Origin: Brienomyrus brachyistius
Lineage: Eukaryota > Chordata > Actinopteri > Osteoglossiformes > Mormyridae
NCBI RefSeq assembly: GCF_023856365.1
Contig: NW_026042420.1
Coordinates: 1-64,000 of the forward strand
Direction: 5' to 3'
Length of the DNA stretch: 64,000 nucleotides
Below are positions 45,168 through 58,426 of the stretch, piece after piece. The notes beneath the pieces were generated by a model. The model saw only the letters and a list, made by a program, of their open reading frames with translations, was not told the origin of the DNA and did not search any database. Both the position numbers and the translations under genes were made by a program. The stretch's first letter is position 1. Each line of letters starts with the position of its first letter.

Positions 45168-46336
45168 CACTGAACAAAAATATAAACGCAACACTTTTGT
45201 TTTTGCTCCCATTTTTCATGAGATGGACTTAAAGATCTACAATTCATTCCAGATACACAATATTACCATTTCTCTCAAACATTTCTCACAAATCAGTCTA
45301 AATGTGTGATAGTGAGCACTTCTGCTTTGCTGAGATAATCCATCCCACCTCACAGGTGTGCCACATCAAGATGCTGATCTGACATCATGGGTAGTGCACA
45401 GGTGTACCTTATACTGCCCACAATAAAAGGCCACCCTGGAATGTGCAGTTTTGTCTCACAGCAAAATGCCACAGATGCCACAAGCATTGAGGGAGCGTGC
45501 AATTGGCATGCTGACAGCAGGAATGTCAACCAGATCTGTTGCTCGTGCATTGAATGTTCATTTCTCAACCATAAGCCGTCTCCAAAGGCGTTTCAGAGAA
45601 TATGGCAGTACATCCAACCGGCCTCACAACCGCAGACCACGTGTAACCACACCAGCCCAGGACCTCCACATCCAGCAGGTTCACCTCCAAGATCGTCTGA
45701 GACCAGCCACTCAGACAGATGATGCACGGCCCCATGTTGCAAGGATCTGTACACAGTTCTTGGAAGCTGAAAATGTCCCAGTTCTTGCATGGCCAGCATA
45801 CTCACCGGACATGTCACCCGTTGAGCATGTTTGGGATGTGCTTGACCGGCGTATACGACAGCGTGTACCAGTTCCCACTAATATCCAACAACTTCGCACA
45901 GCCATTGAAGAGGAGTGGACCAACATTCCACAGGCCACAATTGACAATCTGATAAACTCTATGCGAAGAAGATGTGTTGCATTGTATGAGGCAAATGGTG
46001 GTCACACCAGATACTGACCGGTTCTGAGTCCCCAGACCCCCAATAAAGCAAAAAACTGCACATTCCAGGGTGGCCATTTATTGTGGGCAGTATAAGGTAC
46101 ACCTGTGCACTACCCATGATGTCAGATCAGCATCTTGATGTGGCACACCTGTGAGGTGGGATGGATTATCTCAGCAAAGCAGAAGTGCTCACTATCACAC
46201 ATTTAGACTGATTTGTGAGAAATGTTTGAGAGAAATGGTAATATTGTGTATCTGGAATGAATTGTAGGTCTTTAAGTCCATCTCATGAAAAATGGGAGCA
46301 GAAACAAGAGTGTTGCGTTTATATTTTTGTTCAGTA
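45168..46336 (+). mobile_element. Internally deleted Tc1-like transposon, long TIRs (copy B)
   Basis: This is the counterpart of 19177-20345 at the same TA site (45166-45167 and 46337-46338), with the same internal deletion and one visible TIR difference (ggccatttattg against ggccttttattg). It therefore duplicated with its surroundings rather than by transposition. Confidence 0.9.
45466..46017 (+). CDS. Deleted Tc1-like transposase, 183 aa (copy B)
   Basis: The predicted peptide is identical to that at 19475-20026: helix-turn-helix and basic linker kept, first catalytic Asp segment deleted in frame, second Asp and Glu kept. Confidence 0.85.
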   Translation: MPQMPQALRERAIGMLTAGMSTRSVARALNVHFSTISRLQRRFREYGSTSNRPHNRRPRVTTPAQDLHIQQVHLQDRLRPATQTDDARPHVARICTQFLEAENVPVLAWPAYSPDMSPVEHVWDVLDRRIRQRVPVPTNIQQLRTAIEEEWTNIPQATIDNLINSMRRRCVALYEANGGHTRY

Positions 46337-46545
46337 TATATATTTATGGGTGTATCGAGACTAGATGGTCAGTATGGATAACTAAGGTGCACTAAAACTG
46401 GGTGAGCAGGCAAGGCATGTCACCCAGGTTGTGTGACAATTATTTTATATAAATGTATATATGTATATATATATTCCATCCACCATCCCTCCTTTACAGA
46501 GAACTGCGTTATTTTTATTGTCCATTACGAAAAAAATAAAAAAAC

Positions 46546-46577
<32 letters not shown>

Positions 46578-46785
46578 TATTTATGGGTGTATCGAGACTA
46601 GATGGTCATTATGGATAACTAAGGTGCACAAACTGGGTGAGCAGGCAAGGCATGTCACCCAGGTTGTGTGACAATTATTTTATATAAATGTATATATATA
46701 TATATATATTCCATCCACCATCCCTCCTTTACGGAGAACTGCGTTATTTTTCTTTTCTATTGCTAATAAAAAAACTATATATATG

Positions 46786-46854
<69 letters not shown>

Positions 46855-47041
46855 GTGTATCGAGACTAGATGGTCAGTATGGATAACTAAGGTGCACTAA
46901 AATTGGGTGAGCAGGCAAGGCATGTCACCCAGGTTGTGTGACAATTATTTTACATATATGCATATACATATTCCATCCACCATCCCTCCTTTATGGAGAA
47001 CTGCGTTATTTTTATTGTCTATTGCAAAAAAAAAACAGAAA

Positions 47042-47090
<49 letters not shown>

Positions 47091-47202
47091 TATTCATGGG
47101 TGTATCGAGACTAGATGGTCATTCTGGATAACTAAAGTGCACTAAAATTGGGTGAGCAGGCAAGGCATGTCACCCAGGTTGTGTGACAATTATTTTATAT
47201 AA

Positions 47203-47256
<54 letters not shown>

Positions 47257-47542
47257 CATCCACCATCCCTCCTTTACGGAGAACTGCGTTATTTTTCTTT
47301 TTTATTGCTAATAAAAAAACTATATATATATACATATATATTTATGGGTGTATCGAGACTAGATGGTCATTATGAATAACTAAGGTGCACTAAAATTGGG
47401 TGAGCAGGCAAGGCATGTCACCCCGGTTGTGTGACAATTATTTTATATATATATTCCATCCACCATCCCTCCTTTACGGAGGACTGCTTTATTTTTAATA
47501 TCCATTGCGAAAAAAAAACACAAGAAAAAAAGAAAAAATATC

Positions 47543-47577
<35 letters not shown>

Positions 47578-47682
47578 GGGTGTGTCGAGACTAGATGGTC
47601 AGTATGGATAACTAAAGTGCACTAAAATTGGGTGAGCAGGCAAGGCATGTCACCCAGGTTGTGTGACAATTATTTTATATAA

Positions 47683-47758
<76 letters not shown>

Positions 47759-48700
47759 CATCCACCATCCCTCCTTTACGGAGAACTGTGTTATTTTTCT
47801 TTTCTATTGCTAATAAAAAAACTATATATATGTACATATATATATATATATATATGGGTGTATCGAGACTAGTTGGTCATTATGGATAACTAAGTTGCAC
47901 TAAAATTGGGTGAGCAGGCAAGGCATGTCACCCAGGTTGTGTGACAATTATTTTATATATATGTATATATATATTCCATCCACCATCCCTCCTTTATGGA
48001 GAACTGCGCTATTTTTATTGTCTATTGCAAAAAAAAAAAAAAAAAAAAACAATACATATATATACATATATATTTATGGGTGTATCGAGACTAGATGGTC
48101 ATTATGAATAACTAAGGTGCACTAAAATTGGGTGAGCAGGCAAGGCATGTCACCCCGGTTGTGTGACAATTATTTTATATATATATTCCATCCACCATCC
48201 CTCCTTTACGGAGAACTGCGTTATTTTTATTGTCCATTGCGAAAAAAAAAAAACTATATATATACATATATATTTATGGGTGTATCGAGACTAGTTGGTC
48301 ATTATGGATAACTAAGTTGCACTAAAATTGGGTGAGCAGGCAAGGCATGTCACCCAGGTTGTGTGACAATTATTTTATATATATGTATGTATATATTCCA
48401 TCCACCATCCCTCCTTTACGGAGAACTGCGTTATTTTTCTTTTCTATTGCTAATAAAAAAACTATATATATGTACATATATATATATATATTTATGGGTG
48501 TATCGAGACTAGTTGGTCATTATGGATAACTAAGGTGCACTAAAATTGGGTGAGCAGGCAAGGCATGTCTCCCCAGTTGTGTGACAATTATTTTATATAA
48601 ATGTATATATATATTCCCTCCACCACCCCTCCTTTACGGAGGACTGCTTTATTTTTAATATCCATTGCGAAAAAAAAACACAAGAAAAAGAAAAAATATC

Positions 48701-48747
<47 letters not shown>

Positions 48748-48934
48748 GTGTGTCGAGACTAGATGGTCAGTATGGATAACTGAGGTGCACTAAAATTGGG
48801 TGAGCAGGCAAGGCATGTCACCCAGGTTGTGTGACAATTATTTTATATATATGCATATACATATTCCATCCACCATCCCTCCTTTACGGAGAACTGCGTT
48901 ATTTTTATTGTCTATTGCAAAAAAAAAACAGAAA

Positions 48935-49003
<69 letters not shown>

Positions 49004-49421
49004 TATTCATGGGTGTATCGAGACTAGATGGTCATTATGGATAACTAAAGTGCACTAAAATTGGGTGAGCAGGCAAGGCATGTCACCCAGGTTGTGTGAC
49101 AATTATTTTATATAAATGTATATATATATATATATTCCATCCACCATCCCTCCTTTACGGAGAACTGCGTTATTTTTCTTTTCTATTGCTAATAAAAAAA
49201 CTATATATATATACATATATATTTATGGGTGTATCGAGACTAGATGGTCATTATGAATAACTAAGGTGCACTAAAATTGGGTGAGCAGGCAAGGCATGTC
49301 ACCCCGGTTGTGTGACAATTATTTTATATATATATTCCATCCACCATCCCTCCTTTACGGAGGACTGCTTTATTTTTAATATCCATTGCGAAAAAAAAAC
49401 ACAAGAAAAAGAAAAAATATC

Positions 49422-49482
<61 letters not shown>

Positions 49483-49585
49483 GTGTGTCGAGACTAGATG
49501 GTCAGTATGGATAACTAAAGTGCACTAAAATTGGGTGAGCAGGCAAGGCATGTCACCCAGGTTGTGTGACAATTATTTTATATAA

Positions 49586-49663
<78 letters not shown>

Positions 49664-49965
49664 CATCCACCATCCCTCCTTTACGGAGAACTGCGTTATT
49701 TTTCTTTTCTATTGCTAATAAAAAAACTATATATATGTACATATATATATATATATATGGGTGTATCGAGACTAGTTGGTCATTATGGATAACTAAGTTG
49801 CACTAAAATTGGGTGAGCAGGCAAGGCATGTCACCCAGGTTGTGTGACAATTATTTTATATATATATGTATATATATATTCCCTCCACCACCCCTCCTTT
49901 ACGGAGGACTGCTTTATTTTTAATATCCATTGCGAAAAAAAAACACAAGAAAAAGAAAAAATATC

Positions 49966-50022
<57 letters not shown>

Positions 50023-50915
50023 GTGTGTCGAGACTAGATGGTCAGTATGGATAACTAAGGTGCACTAAAATTGGGTGAGCAGGCAAGGCATGTCACCCAG
50101 GTTGTGTGACAATTATTTTATATAAATGTATATATATATATATATATTCCATCCACCATCCCTCCTTTACGGAGAACTGCGTTATTTTTCTTTTCTATTG
50201 CTAATAAAAAAACTATATATATATGTACATATATATATATATATGGGTGTATCGAGACTAGTTGGTCATTATGGATAACTAAGTTGCACTAAAATTGGGT
50301 GAGCAGGCAAGGCATGTCACCCAAGTTGTGTGACAATTATTTTATATATATGTATATATATATTCCATCCACCATCCCTCCTTTATGGAGAACTGCGTTA
50401 TTTTTATTGTCTATTGCAAAAAAAAAAACAAAAAAAACTATATATATATACATATATATTTATGGGTGTATCGAGACTAGATGGTCATTATGAATAACTA
50501 AGGTGCACTAAAACTGGGTGAGCAGGCAAGGCATGTCACCCAGGTTGTGTGACAATTATTTTATATATATGTATATATATATTCCATCCACCATCCCTCC
50601 TTTATGGAGAACTGCGTTATTTTTATTGTCTATTGCAAAAAAAAAAACAAAAAAAACTATATATATATATACATATATATATATGGGTGTATCGAGACTA
50701 GAAGGTCATTATGCATAACTAAATTGCACTAAAATTGGGTGAGCAGGAAAGGCATGTCACCCCAGTTGTGTGACAATTATTTTATATATATGTATATATA
50801 TATATATATTCCCTCCACCACCCCTCCTCTACGGAGGACTGCTTTATTTTTATTTCCATTGCAAAAATAAAAAATTTTAAAACACAAAAAAAAAAAAATA
50901 CGAAAATAATAATAA
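46337..50915 (+). repeat. TA-rich minisatellite between copies B and C (19 units)
   Basis: This is the same array family as at 20346-24735, with 19 core occurrences. The order of variants is similar but not identical to the first complete array: at least one unit has been gained or moved and several (TA)n tracts differ in length. That is expected for replication slippage and unequal exchange. Confidence 0.9.
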
Positions 50916-51082
50916 TAAAAATAATTTTGAATGTGTATTCAAATAAGTTTGAATGTGTGTGAACTATATATAAATATATATATACACATGCATATACAGA
51001 AATATATACACACACACACATATATATATATACACACACACACACAGACACACACTCACATAAACACATACACACACTGTGT

Positions 51083-51443
51083 ACAGTCTTATGCAAAGGT
51101 TTGGCACCCCTTGACAAATAACATCTTTTCAATTACAAAAGCAACAATATCAGTTAATACAGTCTCTTTAGGAACTGGGGGAAAAATACACAATATTTTC
51201 AGCAAACATTGATGAATAGTTACTTTTTATGCCATAAATTGAACAAAATTACAAAATAAAAACATTATTATGGCACTCTGCAAAAGTTTGGGCACCCTAC
51301 GTAATCAGTACTTAGTAACACCTCCTCTGCCAGATATCACAGCTTACAAGCGCTTCTTATAGCCAGCTGAAAGGCTTTCAGTTCTTGTACTTGGGATTTT
51401 CTCACATTCTTCCTTGCAAAAGGCTTCTAGTTCTGTAATATTC
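51083..51443 (-). mobile_element. Tc1-like transposon remnant (copy C)
   Basis: This is the counterpart of 1015-1375 and shares the gcaaca variant with copy B. Confidence 0.6.
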
Positions 51444-52080
51444 TAATATATCAAGGGCTGTATTGTCAAATAGGAGATCGGCAGCATTCTCCCACCTGAG
51501 AAAACTGTACTACAATGCCCTTGATAGTGTGTAGAAACACACTCGTCAGCTCTAGTCCTCCTGTAACAACGCAAAAGGACTGGCAACCCTCAGGTATTTA
51601 TGCGTGCGATTGTATGATAAATTCACCCTGACAGTCTCACACTTCTCTTGGTACCAACAGGTCTCATGGAATATATAAAAGGCAACTGCAACAATTATAC
51701 TCGGCACTAAACATCGAGGCACGGAAATGCAGCAGAGCTTGTGTATTTCTCAGGATGCATTCTAGTAAAATGCCCGGAAAATGAGCTAAAGACATATTTC
51801 AAGGGGCACTATATAAAACCGATGGAAATTTTACTGATTAAATAAAAGGAAAAGCATCGTTTGAAAAATCACAAATGTTTCTAAGATTCAATGCATCGCT
51901 TTTTGACCACATCATAGCGATGAACACATCATTGTTCCTGACAATGTCCTAATACAGAAATAAAACTTTATGTTGGTAAACTCAAAAAGCCTTCAGCTGT
52001 CACACTGGCTAACGATCTCAAACGATTATAAAGCAGCATTTTGAAAAGCGCTGTTTTAAAATAACAGATACAACACTTAC

Positions 52081-52369
52081 CTTGTCTTCTGGCCAAATGC
52101 TTTTCACGGCTTGGCACTCCAACGGTGCTGAAACGAAATTTGTATTTCCTCCTACCTCGTTGGCCCTTCAGTTCTTCTTTTCTCCCTTTGGATGTTTTTT
52201 TCCTTCTTCTTTGGATATTGTTTTTTATTTTTGTTTGTTTTTTTTTACTTTGCATGTTTTTCCTTCTTCGGATATTATTTTTTTGGCTTATTTTTTTAGA
52301 CGATGTTTTTTTCGTCTTCTTTAAAAATTGATTTTTTTCGTCTTCTTTAAATATTGTTTTTTTTTTCAT
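52081..52369 (-). CDS. Hypothetical lysine/arginine-rich first exon (copy C)
   Basis: This is the open counterpart of 25895-26183, with the same start, donor and promoter. One base differs in the repeat region (cttctttgg against cttcgttgg on the plus strand), which changes one codon without breaking the frame. Function unknown. Confidence 0.35.
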
Positions 52370-53743
52370 CCTTTTGATGTTGTTTTACGGAACAAGAGCC
52401 GTACAGTGCTACTCTATCAGGAGGTAGCGCCAACTGAACGCCTTGAAGCAGTACCCAGCTCTTTTATAGGGAGCGTCAACCCGAAGTCAAGTTCTAGAAC
52501 GTTGCACTCACTTTTCATTGGTTTCCCAGCTATGCTGTCAGAATAATGTTTGCTGATTGGTCGAAAATTTTAAAACGTACCCGAGTACTGTAAAAAAAAC
52601 TCAAGATCTTGCTACCCTACGGAGCACCCATAAGGTGATTTTTTTTATACGTTATATGCAGCTATTTGTAGCAGGCCGTAATTAGACTAATCCACCCTTT
52701 GTCAATAAAGCCAACAAGAGAACAGGTTGCCCAAAGTTTGCTCAGGTACACGCCACAGCACAACCTTAAAAACACATCCAGCACAAATCACACTAGTGAA
52801 TGACACAGCAAATCACAGCAATAAAAAAGACCCCTATGGGCAATCCAGCACCCAGACTACAGGTGCCAAAAGGCCCAGCCTGCCTAATAATGAACCCAAA
52901 ATATACATACAACAAAGAAAAAGACACAAACAAAAAAGAAAATAAAACTAGCCAGCTGCTCCCACTAAACCCCGCTCCCGAGGCCACTAAGCCGGCTGGC
53001 TTGATAATACACGATACAACCTCAGATAAAACATATTAAAGCAACACCAGGGAGGTTTACAACCTGATCCTTAAAATTATCGACCCGTAATTCCACCTTG
53101 AAAACCCCTAAAGAACAGTAGTTTACCCCATGACTCACTGCCCCATTCAAACAAAAAAAAAACAGGTTTTTGGGGTAACCTTTAGGTCAGCTCTTCAAAA
53201 CCAGGTATGAGGACTCTTCAGCTAATCAGTCCTCTAATTAGAAATCTAATTAGGGAGTTGCAGCGAAAACCTGCATACACACCGGCCCTTTGCGGATAAG
53301 ATTGTTCACCCCTGAAACAAGCAAACAGAAAGGCTGCTACACTGCAAATTCAATATGCCCGCCGATGCTCCACCAAATCTATCAGGACCCTGCCTGTCTT
53401 TCCCGTGCCTGCTCCTTTGCCAATATGCCCTACCATCGGAACATGCACAGCCATCTCGCCCCGGCTATGCCTCCAGTCCGAACTGCAGTTCCTATACCTG
53501 CCTATAATTGCCTGGCTACAATCCATCCCCCAAAATGAAATTGATGACCCAACGATCACAGCTAAGAATTCTATCCCCAAACCACTGGTCTTCCTCCCCA
53601 ACCGAACGATCATTCACTGACCGTGGTAACTTATAAGGGTTGGTATGATGACCAGTGGTGGACCTCACCGAACGTTTAACTGGTCTCTACACCTCGGGGG
53701 GGACATAACCTCCTCCATTATACGAGGCCTACTTGTGGATGCT

Positions 53744-54294
53744 CTATTGCGACCCCTCCCACCAGCCCTGTCCCCGTAAAATCACAGAGTCCTCATCCGA
53801 TTCCATTTCTGTTGCCCCTGTGGGCAACCCAGACTCAGGAGACATTACCAGAACATCTTCCCCTGACATAACAACCCCCTGTGGTACTGGACGCAACTCT
53901 GTTCGGTGAACTTGACGGACAACCCCGTCCCCCTCCATTGGAGTTGCAGAGTAAACTGCACCCTGATCTTGGGGACACCGAACTACCATATACAAACAGG
54001 CATCCCAATGATCCTGTATTTTACCTCGAACATGGTTCCGCAAACACACCAGCTGACCTTCATCAAACCCCTAATCATTAACCAACTCATTGTGTTTCCG
54101 ATTTCGTGGTGTGGCTTGTTCCTCCAACTAAGCCTTCACATACTCTTGAAGCACCTGCAAACTTTCCTGATGGTTTTGTACCCATTCCTCCAAAGGTCCA
54201 CCATACTGACTGATCCCGGCAGGAGCCTGAAGATAGTGTATCGGTAATCGAGGCTCACAGCCAGACCTTAAATAAAAAGGCATCATCCAGTCAT
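53744..54294 (-). pseudogene. Ty3/gypsy-like integrase remnant (copy C)
   Basis: This is the counterpart of 3675-4225. The 101-codon C-terminal frame (53744-54049) is again identical. Confidence 0.7.
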
Positions 54295-55228
54295 TTGGTG
54301 GGGTGTAGTATTGTAAGCTTCTCTGCTGGAGGAAGTGTGTGAAGCAAATTGTGCAAAAAAAATATTAAAGCAACACCAGGGAGGTTTACATCTAGATCCT
54401 TAAAATGATCGACCTGCAATTCCACCTTGAAAATCCAATTACCATATAAAGGATACAAGATGTAAAGATGACAAATGACATGGCACACATTTGTTGTTTA
54501 GACTGTTGTGTCAGGTTAATTGAAAGCTGAAGGATCTTAGTGTTTACTAGTCTAAGTAACAGAATGTCTAAACACTGTGCTTGCCTTTATGGGTTTTTAA
54601 GCAGAACATATAGGTATAGAAACATATTAACATTACGTTTCACGATTCACTGACTGGAGAATAGGAGAATATACACATCAATATTACTACTTAAGTTAAC
54701 TAACCCTAATCCCAACCCCTATTGGCACGGAGCCCGCCAGGGTTCAGGTGAGATATAAATCTGTAATCTGTATCAATGGTTTTGCTATCCATACCCACCC
54801 TATTAATGTTAGCTTCCCAGGGTTTCTTGTTAGACAAGCTCTGTGTCTCTCTATACCCCCATTTACTGCACGACTGATTGTCCATTTATAAAGAATCAAA
54901 TAGGGTGAAGATGGTTTTAGTTTACAATTACTCTGGAAGGTGACCAGATTAAAAAAAACTAAATACCATGCCTACGTGTATGTAATCTCCATCACAGTCC
55001 CCATTTTCCCCATAATCCTCGTTTTGATAGTGCCAATTTGTGTAATGTGAGTTTTTTTTTTTTTTTTAAAACTGTTATAGAAGAACATACTGGATGCCAC
55101 ATGTGTACAATTACCCCTTTCTAATTAGTGGGGTCCGTTGTGTCAGCTACAGCCTTTACTAACATACACATAAGTATACAGTCTTACAGCACTTTTGTTT
55201 TCCTTTTGTATTTAATGGTTTTCCATTT

Positions 55229-55594
55229 AGGGGGCAGCATGGTGGTGCAGTGGTTAGCACTGTTGCCTCACACCTCTAGGGCCCGGGTTCGAGTCTCCAC
55301 CTGGGTCACATGTGTGTGGAGTTTGCATGTTCTACCCATGTCATCGTGGGGTTTCCTCCGGGTACTCTGGTTTCCCCCACAGTCCAAAAACATGCTGAGG
55401 CTAATTGGAGTTGCTAAATTGCCCATAGGAGTGTATGCGTGAGTGAATAGTGTGTGAGTGTGCCCTGCGATGGGCTGGCCCGCCATCCTGAGTTGTTCCC
55501 TGTCTCGTGCCCATTGCTTCCGGGATAGGCTCCAGACCCCCCGCGATCCAGTAGGATAAGCGGTTTGGAAAATGGATGGATGGATGGATGGACA
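55229..55594 (+). mobile_element. tRNA-derived SINE (copy C)
   Basis: This is the same insertion as in copies A and B, flanked by GTTTTCCATTT at 55218-55228 and 55595-55605. Its tail length matches copy A. Confidence 0.85.
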
Positions 55595-57416
55595 GTTTTC
55601 CATTTGAGGAATTAGCAAAAAACTGCAGTGCATGATGGGTAGGATCTAAAGGCTGCCTAACGCCCTTAATTTGTTTGCAATTTCGCCAGGTAGGCTACCT
55701 TCTTTAAACTGCGTTTTGCTAGACTACACATTTCGAGATGTTTTATTGTAGTCTTGGTAAATATATATATATAGTTTAGCCTAACCCAGCCACTTAAGGG
55801 AGCAAGCCAGCTCAGGTAGGTGCCAGTCCCAAGCCCGGATTAATGGAGAGGGTTGGCGTCAAGAAATAAAGAGAAATAAAGACAACTAATACTCCTAGTT
55901 TGCGAGATCTGACTGCAATGGCAGCACTGCTACAAGGGTGTGGATAAATCTATACAAATATCACCTGCATGCACATTACTTCTTTTACAATAACCAACTC
56001 CTGATCCATACTGTTAGTCGTGAAAAAAAAAACTATCGTGTACATAGAGGCCCTGTGTAAAAAGATAACTGCCAAGGAAAAGATCAAAAACATTTATTTC
56101 AAGGATACAAAGTTTTTATGGTCATGTACAGTGTACAGTGCAATTCTTATTTGATTAACTTGAATGTCTCCACAGACTAGACGATTAAACAAATAAAGCA
56201 GCGCAACATTACAATAACTAATAACAAATAAACAAAGCTCACGAGTACTATTACAGTATTTATATCATTTATTTAAACTTAATTTTACCAGGTAAATTAA
56301 CTACAAAGCAGTTACCACTGCTTTACCTGCTTCTCGGGAGAAATAGCAGATATACGTCATGTATGTGACTAAATTCTTAAGCCAATAAGGGCAAAGTTGT
56401 GTCGTAATGGAGGCGGATCCAGTTTGTGCAGCCGGTTAAAGACACTACGGGCATGTAAATGGAGAACGAAATTATAGTTATACCGAATCTCCTACACACA
56501 ATACCAAGGTTACCAACTTTGGTCAGCTGACCGGAGTGAGACGTTCAATTCCCGTAAGATTTCTTTGCGCCAGCCTGAGAGTCTGAAAACACGTCACACC
56601 AGATGCATGAGAGATGGAAACCTGGGATATTCAGTCGAATCAGATCAAATATGATGCTAAGTTAGTACTAAGTTAAAATATGTTCCGGACTTGTAACATG
56701 CACCCATGATTTGGAACAGTCAGCAGGCTGTCTCTGGCCACGCCCCCTACACTCGGTCCGGCCCCTGGCTTTTCCTGAATTCTGATTCCTTTAGATAAAC
56801 ATTGACTTCATTGATATTGTTATTGATTTATCGACAGACCATCATACTTTTTAGACGTTATAATAACAACACTCTATTGATCCCCAAAGAGAGAAATTCT
56901 CTCCTTGCCTGCCCCCTCTTACTGTCCATGATACACAAGCACATATGTAGAAAAACGTCAGCTTGGAAGCCAAGGCTGGACTTAACCTACTCTATTCTGG
57001 TATTCTGTTCTCCCAAGTAAGGCATCCCAAGTTCGAATCCAACTTCCGACAAAAGTTCTTCAATCGCTACAGCACAATTTGAGCCACTGATCGGCTTTAA
57101 TTGCTTTGTTTTATTTTTGCGTTTCAGGCAAAACTACATAACACTTAAAGACACTTCGGGCATGCAAATGGAGAACGAAATTATAGTTATACCGAATCTC
57201 CTACACACAATACCAAGGTTACCAACTTTGGTCAGCTGGCCGGAGTGAGACGTTTCTCAGGCGCCAGCCTGAGAGTCTGAAAACACGTCACACCAGATGC
57301 ATGAGAGATGGAAACCTGGGATATTCAGTCGAATCAGATCAAATATGATGCTAAGTTAGTACTAAGTTAAAATATGTTCCGCACTTGTAACATGCACCCA
57401 TGATTTGGAACAGCAG

Positions 57417-57785
57417 CATACCTGTCAAGGTTTGGATTTGAAAATAAAGGAAATTTTCCGGCACCCGCCGTGAGCCATCCCACCACCGCAACCAGGCTCC
57501 AGTATCCCTTACATTTTAAGACAGGAAATATAAAATAATATAAATTATATAAAATATAATATAAATATAAATATATAAAATATATAAAATATATTTTTGG
57601 CCACAACCGGGATTCGAACCCCGGTCTCCCGTGTGAAAGGCGGCGATCTTACCACTACACTATCCAGCAACTATATAATATAAGGGAGATTTACGGGAAA
57701 ATACTAATACGGTAGGACGGCGGGAAAGAGAAGTAAAATACGGTAGTTTCCCGGCCAAAACGGGAGACTTGACAGCCTGAGATGG
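57417..57785 (+). mobile_element. hAT-like MITE, compact single copy (copy C)
   Basis: This is the simplest version: the left terminus CATACCTGTCAAG, the CACCCGCCGTGAGCC block, an (ATATAA)n tract, one tRNA-like sequence on the minus strand, a GC-rich block ending cgggagacttgacag, then cctgagatgg and the W segment. It is about 370 bases long with no reading frame. Confidence 0.6.
57599..57668 (-). tRNA. tRNA-Glu-like sequence, probably pseudo (3)
   Basis: This is a complete 70-base copy inside the compact MITE of copy C, with boxes A and B intact. Confidence 0.42.
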
Positions 57786-58394
57786 CTGTCTCTGGCCACG
57801 CCCCCTACAGTCGGTCCGGCCCCTGGCTTTTCCAGCGTGTTCGCGAAAACGACTTCATTTATTTTCTTATTGATTTATCGACAGACCATCATACTTTTTA
57901 GACGTTATAATAACAACACTCTATTGATCCCCAAAGAGAGAAATTCTCTCCTTGCCTGCCCCCTCTTACTGTCCATGATACACAAGCACATATGTAGAAA
58001 AACGTCAGCTTGGAAGCCAAGGCTGGACTTAACCTACTCTATTCTGGTATTCTGTTCTCCCAAGTAAGGCGTGGGTTCGAATCCAACTTCCGACAAAAGT
58101 TCTTCAATCGCTACAGCACAATTTGAGCCACTTACGGCTTTAATTGCTTTGTTTTATTTTTGCGTTTCAGGCAAAACTACATAACACTTAAAGACACTAC
58201 GGGCATGTAAATGGAGAACGAAATTATAGTTATACCGAATCTCCTACACACAATACCAAGGTTACCAACTATACTAACTATATATGGGGCTTGGTACCCA
58301 ATCTCGGAATGTGGGGATGATGATATATATATTATATAAAATATAATATAAATATAAATATATAAAATATATAAAATATATAAAATATATTTTT

Positions 58395-58425
58395 GGCCAC
58401 AACCGGTCAACCGGATTCGAACCCC
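58395..58425 (-). pseudogene. Truncated tRNA-like fragment at the duplication breakpoint
   Basis: Only the box-B half survives (ggccacaaccgg, then a local repeat tcaaccgg, then gattcgaacccc). The homology to the duplicated block ends within this element, so the breakpoint between copy C and unique sequence falls in a tRNA-like copy. Confidence 0.6.
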
Positions 58426-58426
58426 T

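Larger units (their letters stand above)
24625..50809. repeat. Macro-duplication copy B (26.2 kb)
   Basis: This is the second copy, in the same gene and repeat order as A. It is about 2.3 kb longer, mainly because the composite block at 30.5-33.4 kb carries an extra R segment, an extra W segment and two tRNA-like sequences. The minisatellite at its right end has 19 units against 18 in A. The lysine-rich exon is open here but broken in A. Confidence 0.9.
50810..58270. repeat. Macro-duplication copy C (partial, 7.5 kb)
   Basis: This third copy is collinear with the first 7.5 kb of B. It then breaks off inside the R segment near 58270, where the text switches to a fragment otherwise found near 32370, and it enters unrelated sequence at about 58427. 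It therefore lacks the L2, LINE, chemerin-like, GC-rich and Tc1 modules. Some stretches are changed in C only: five clustered bases at about 52620-52625, an altered stretch at about 57023-57033, and a shortened stretch near 57255. Confidence 0.88.
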
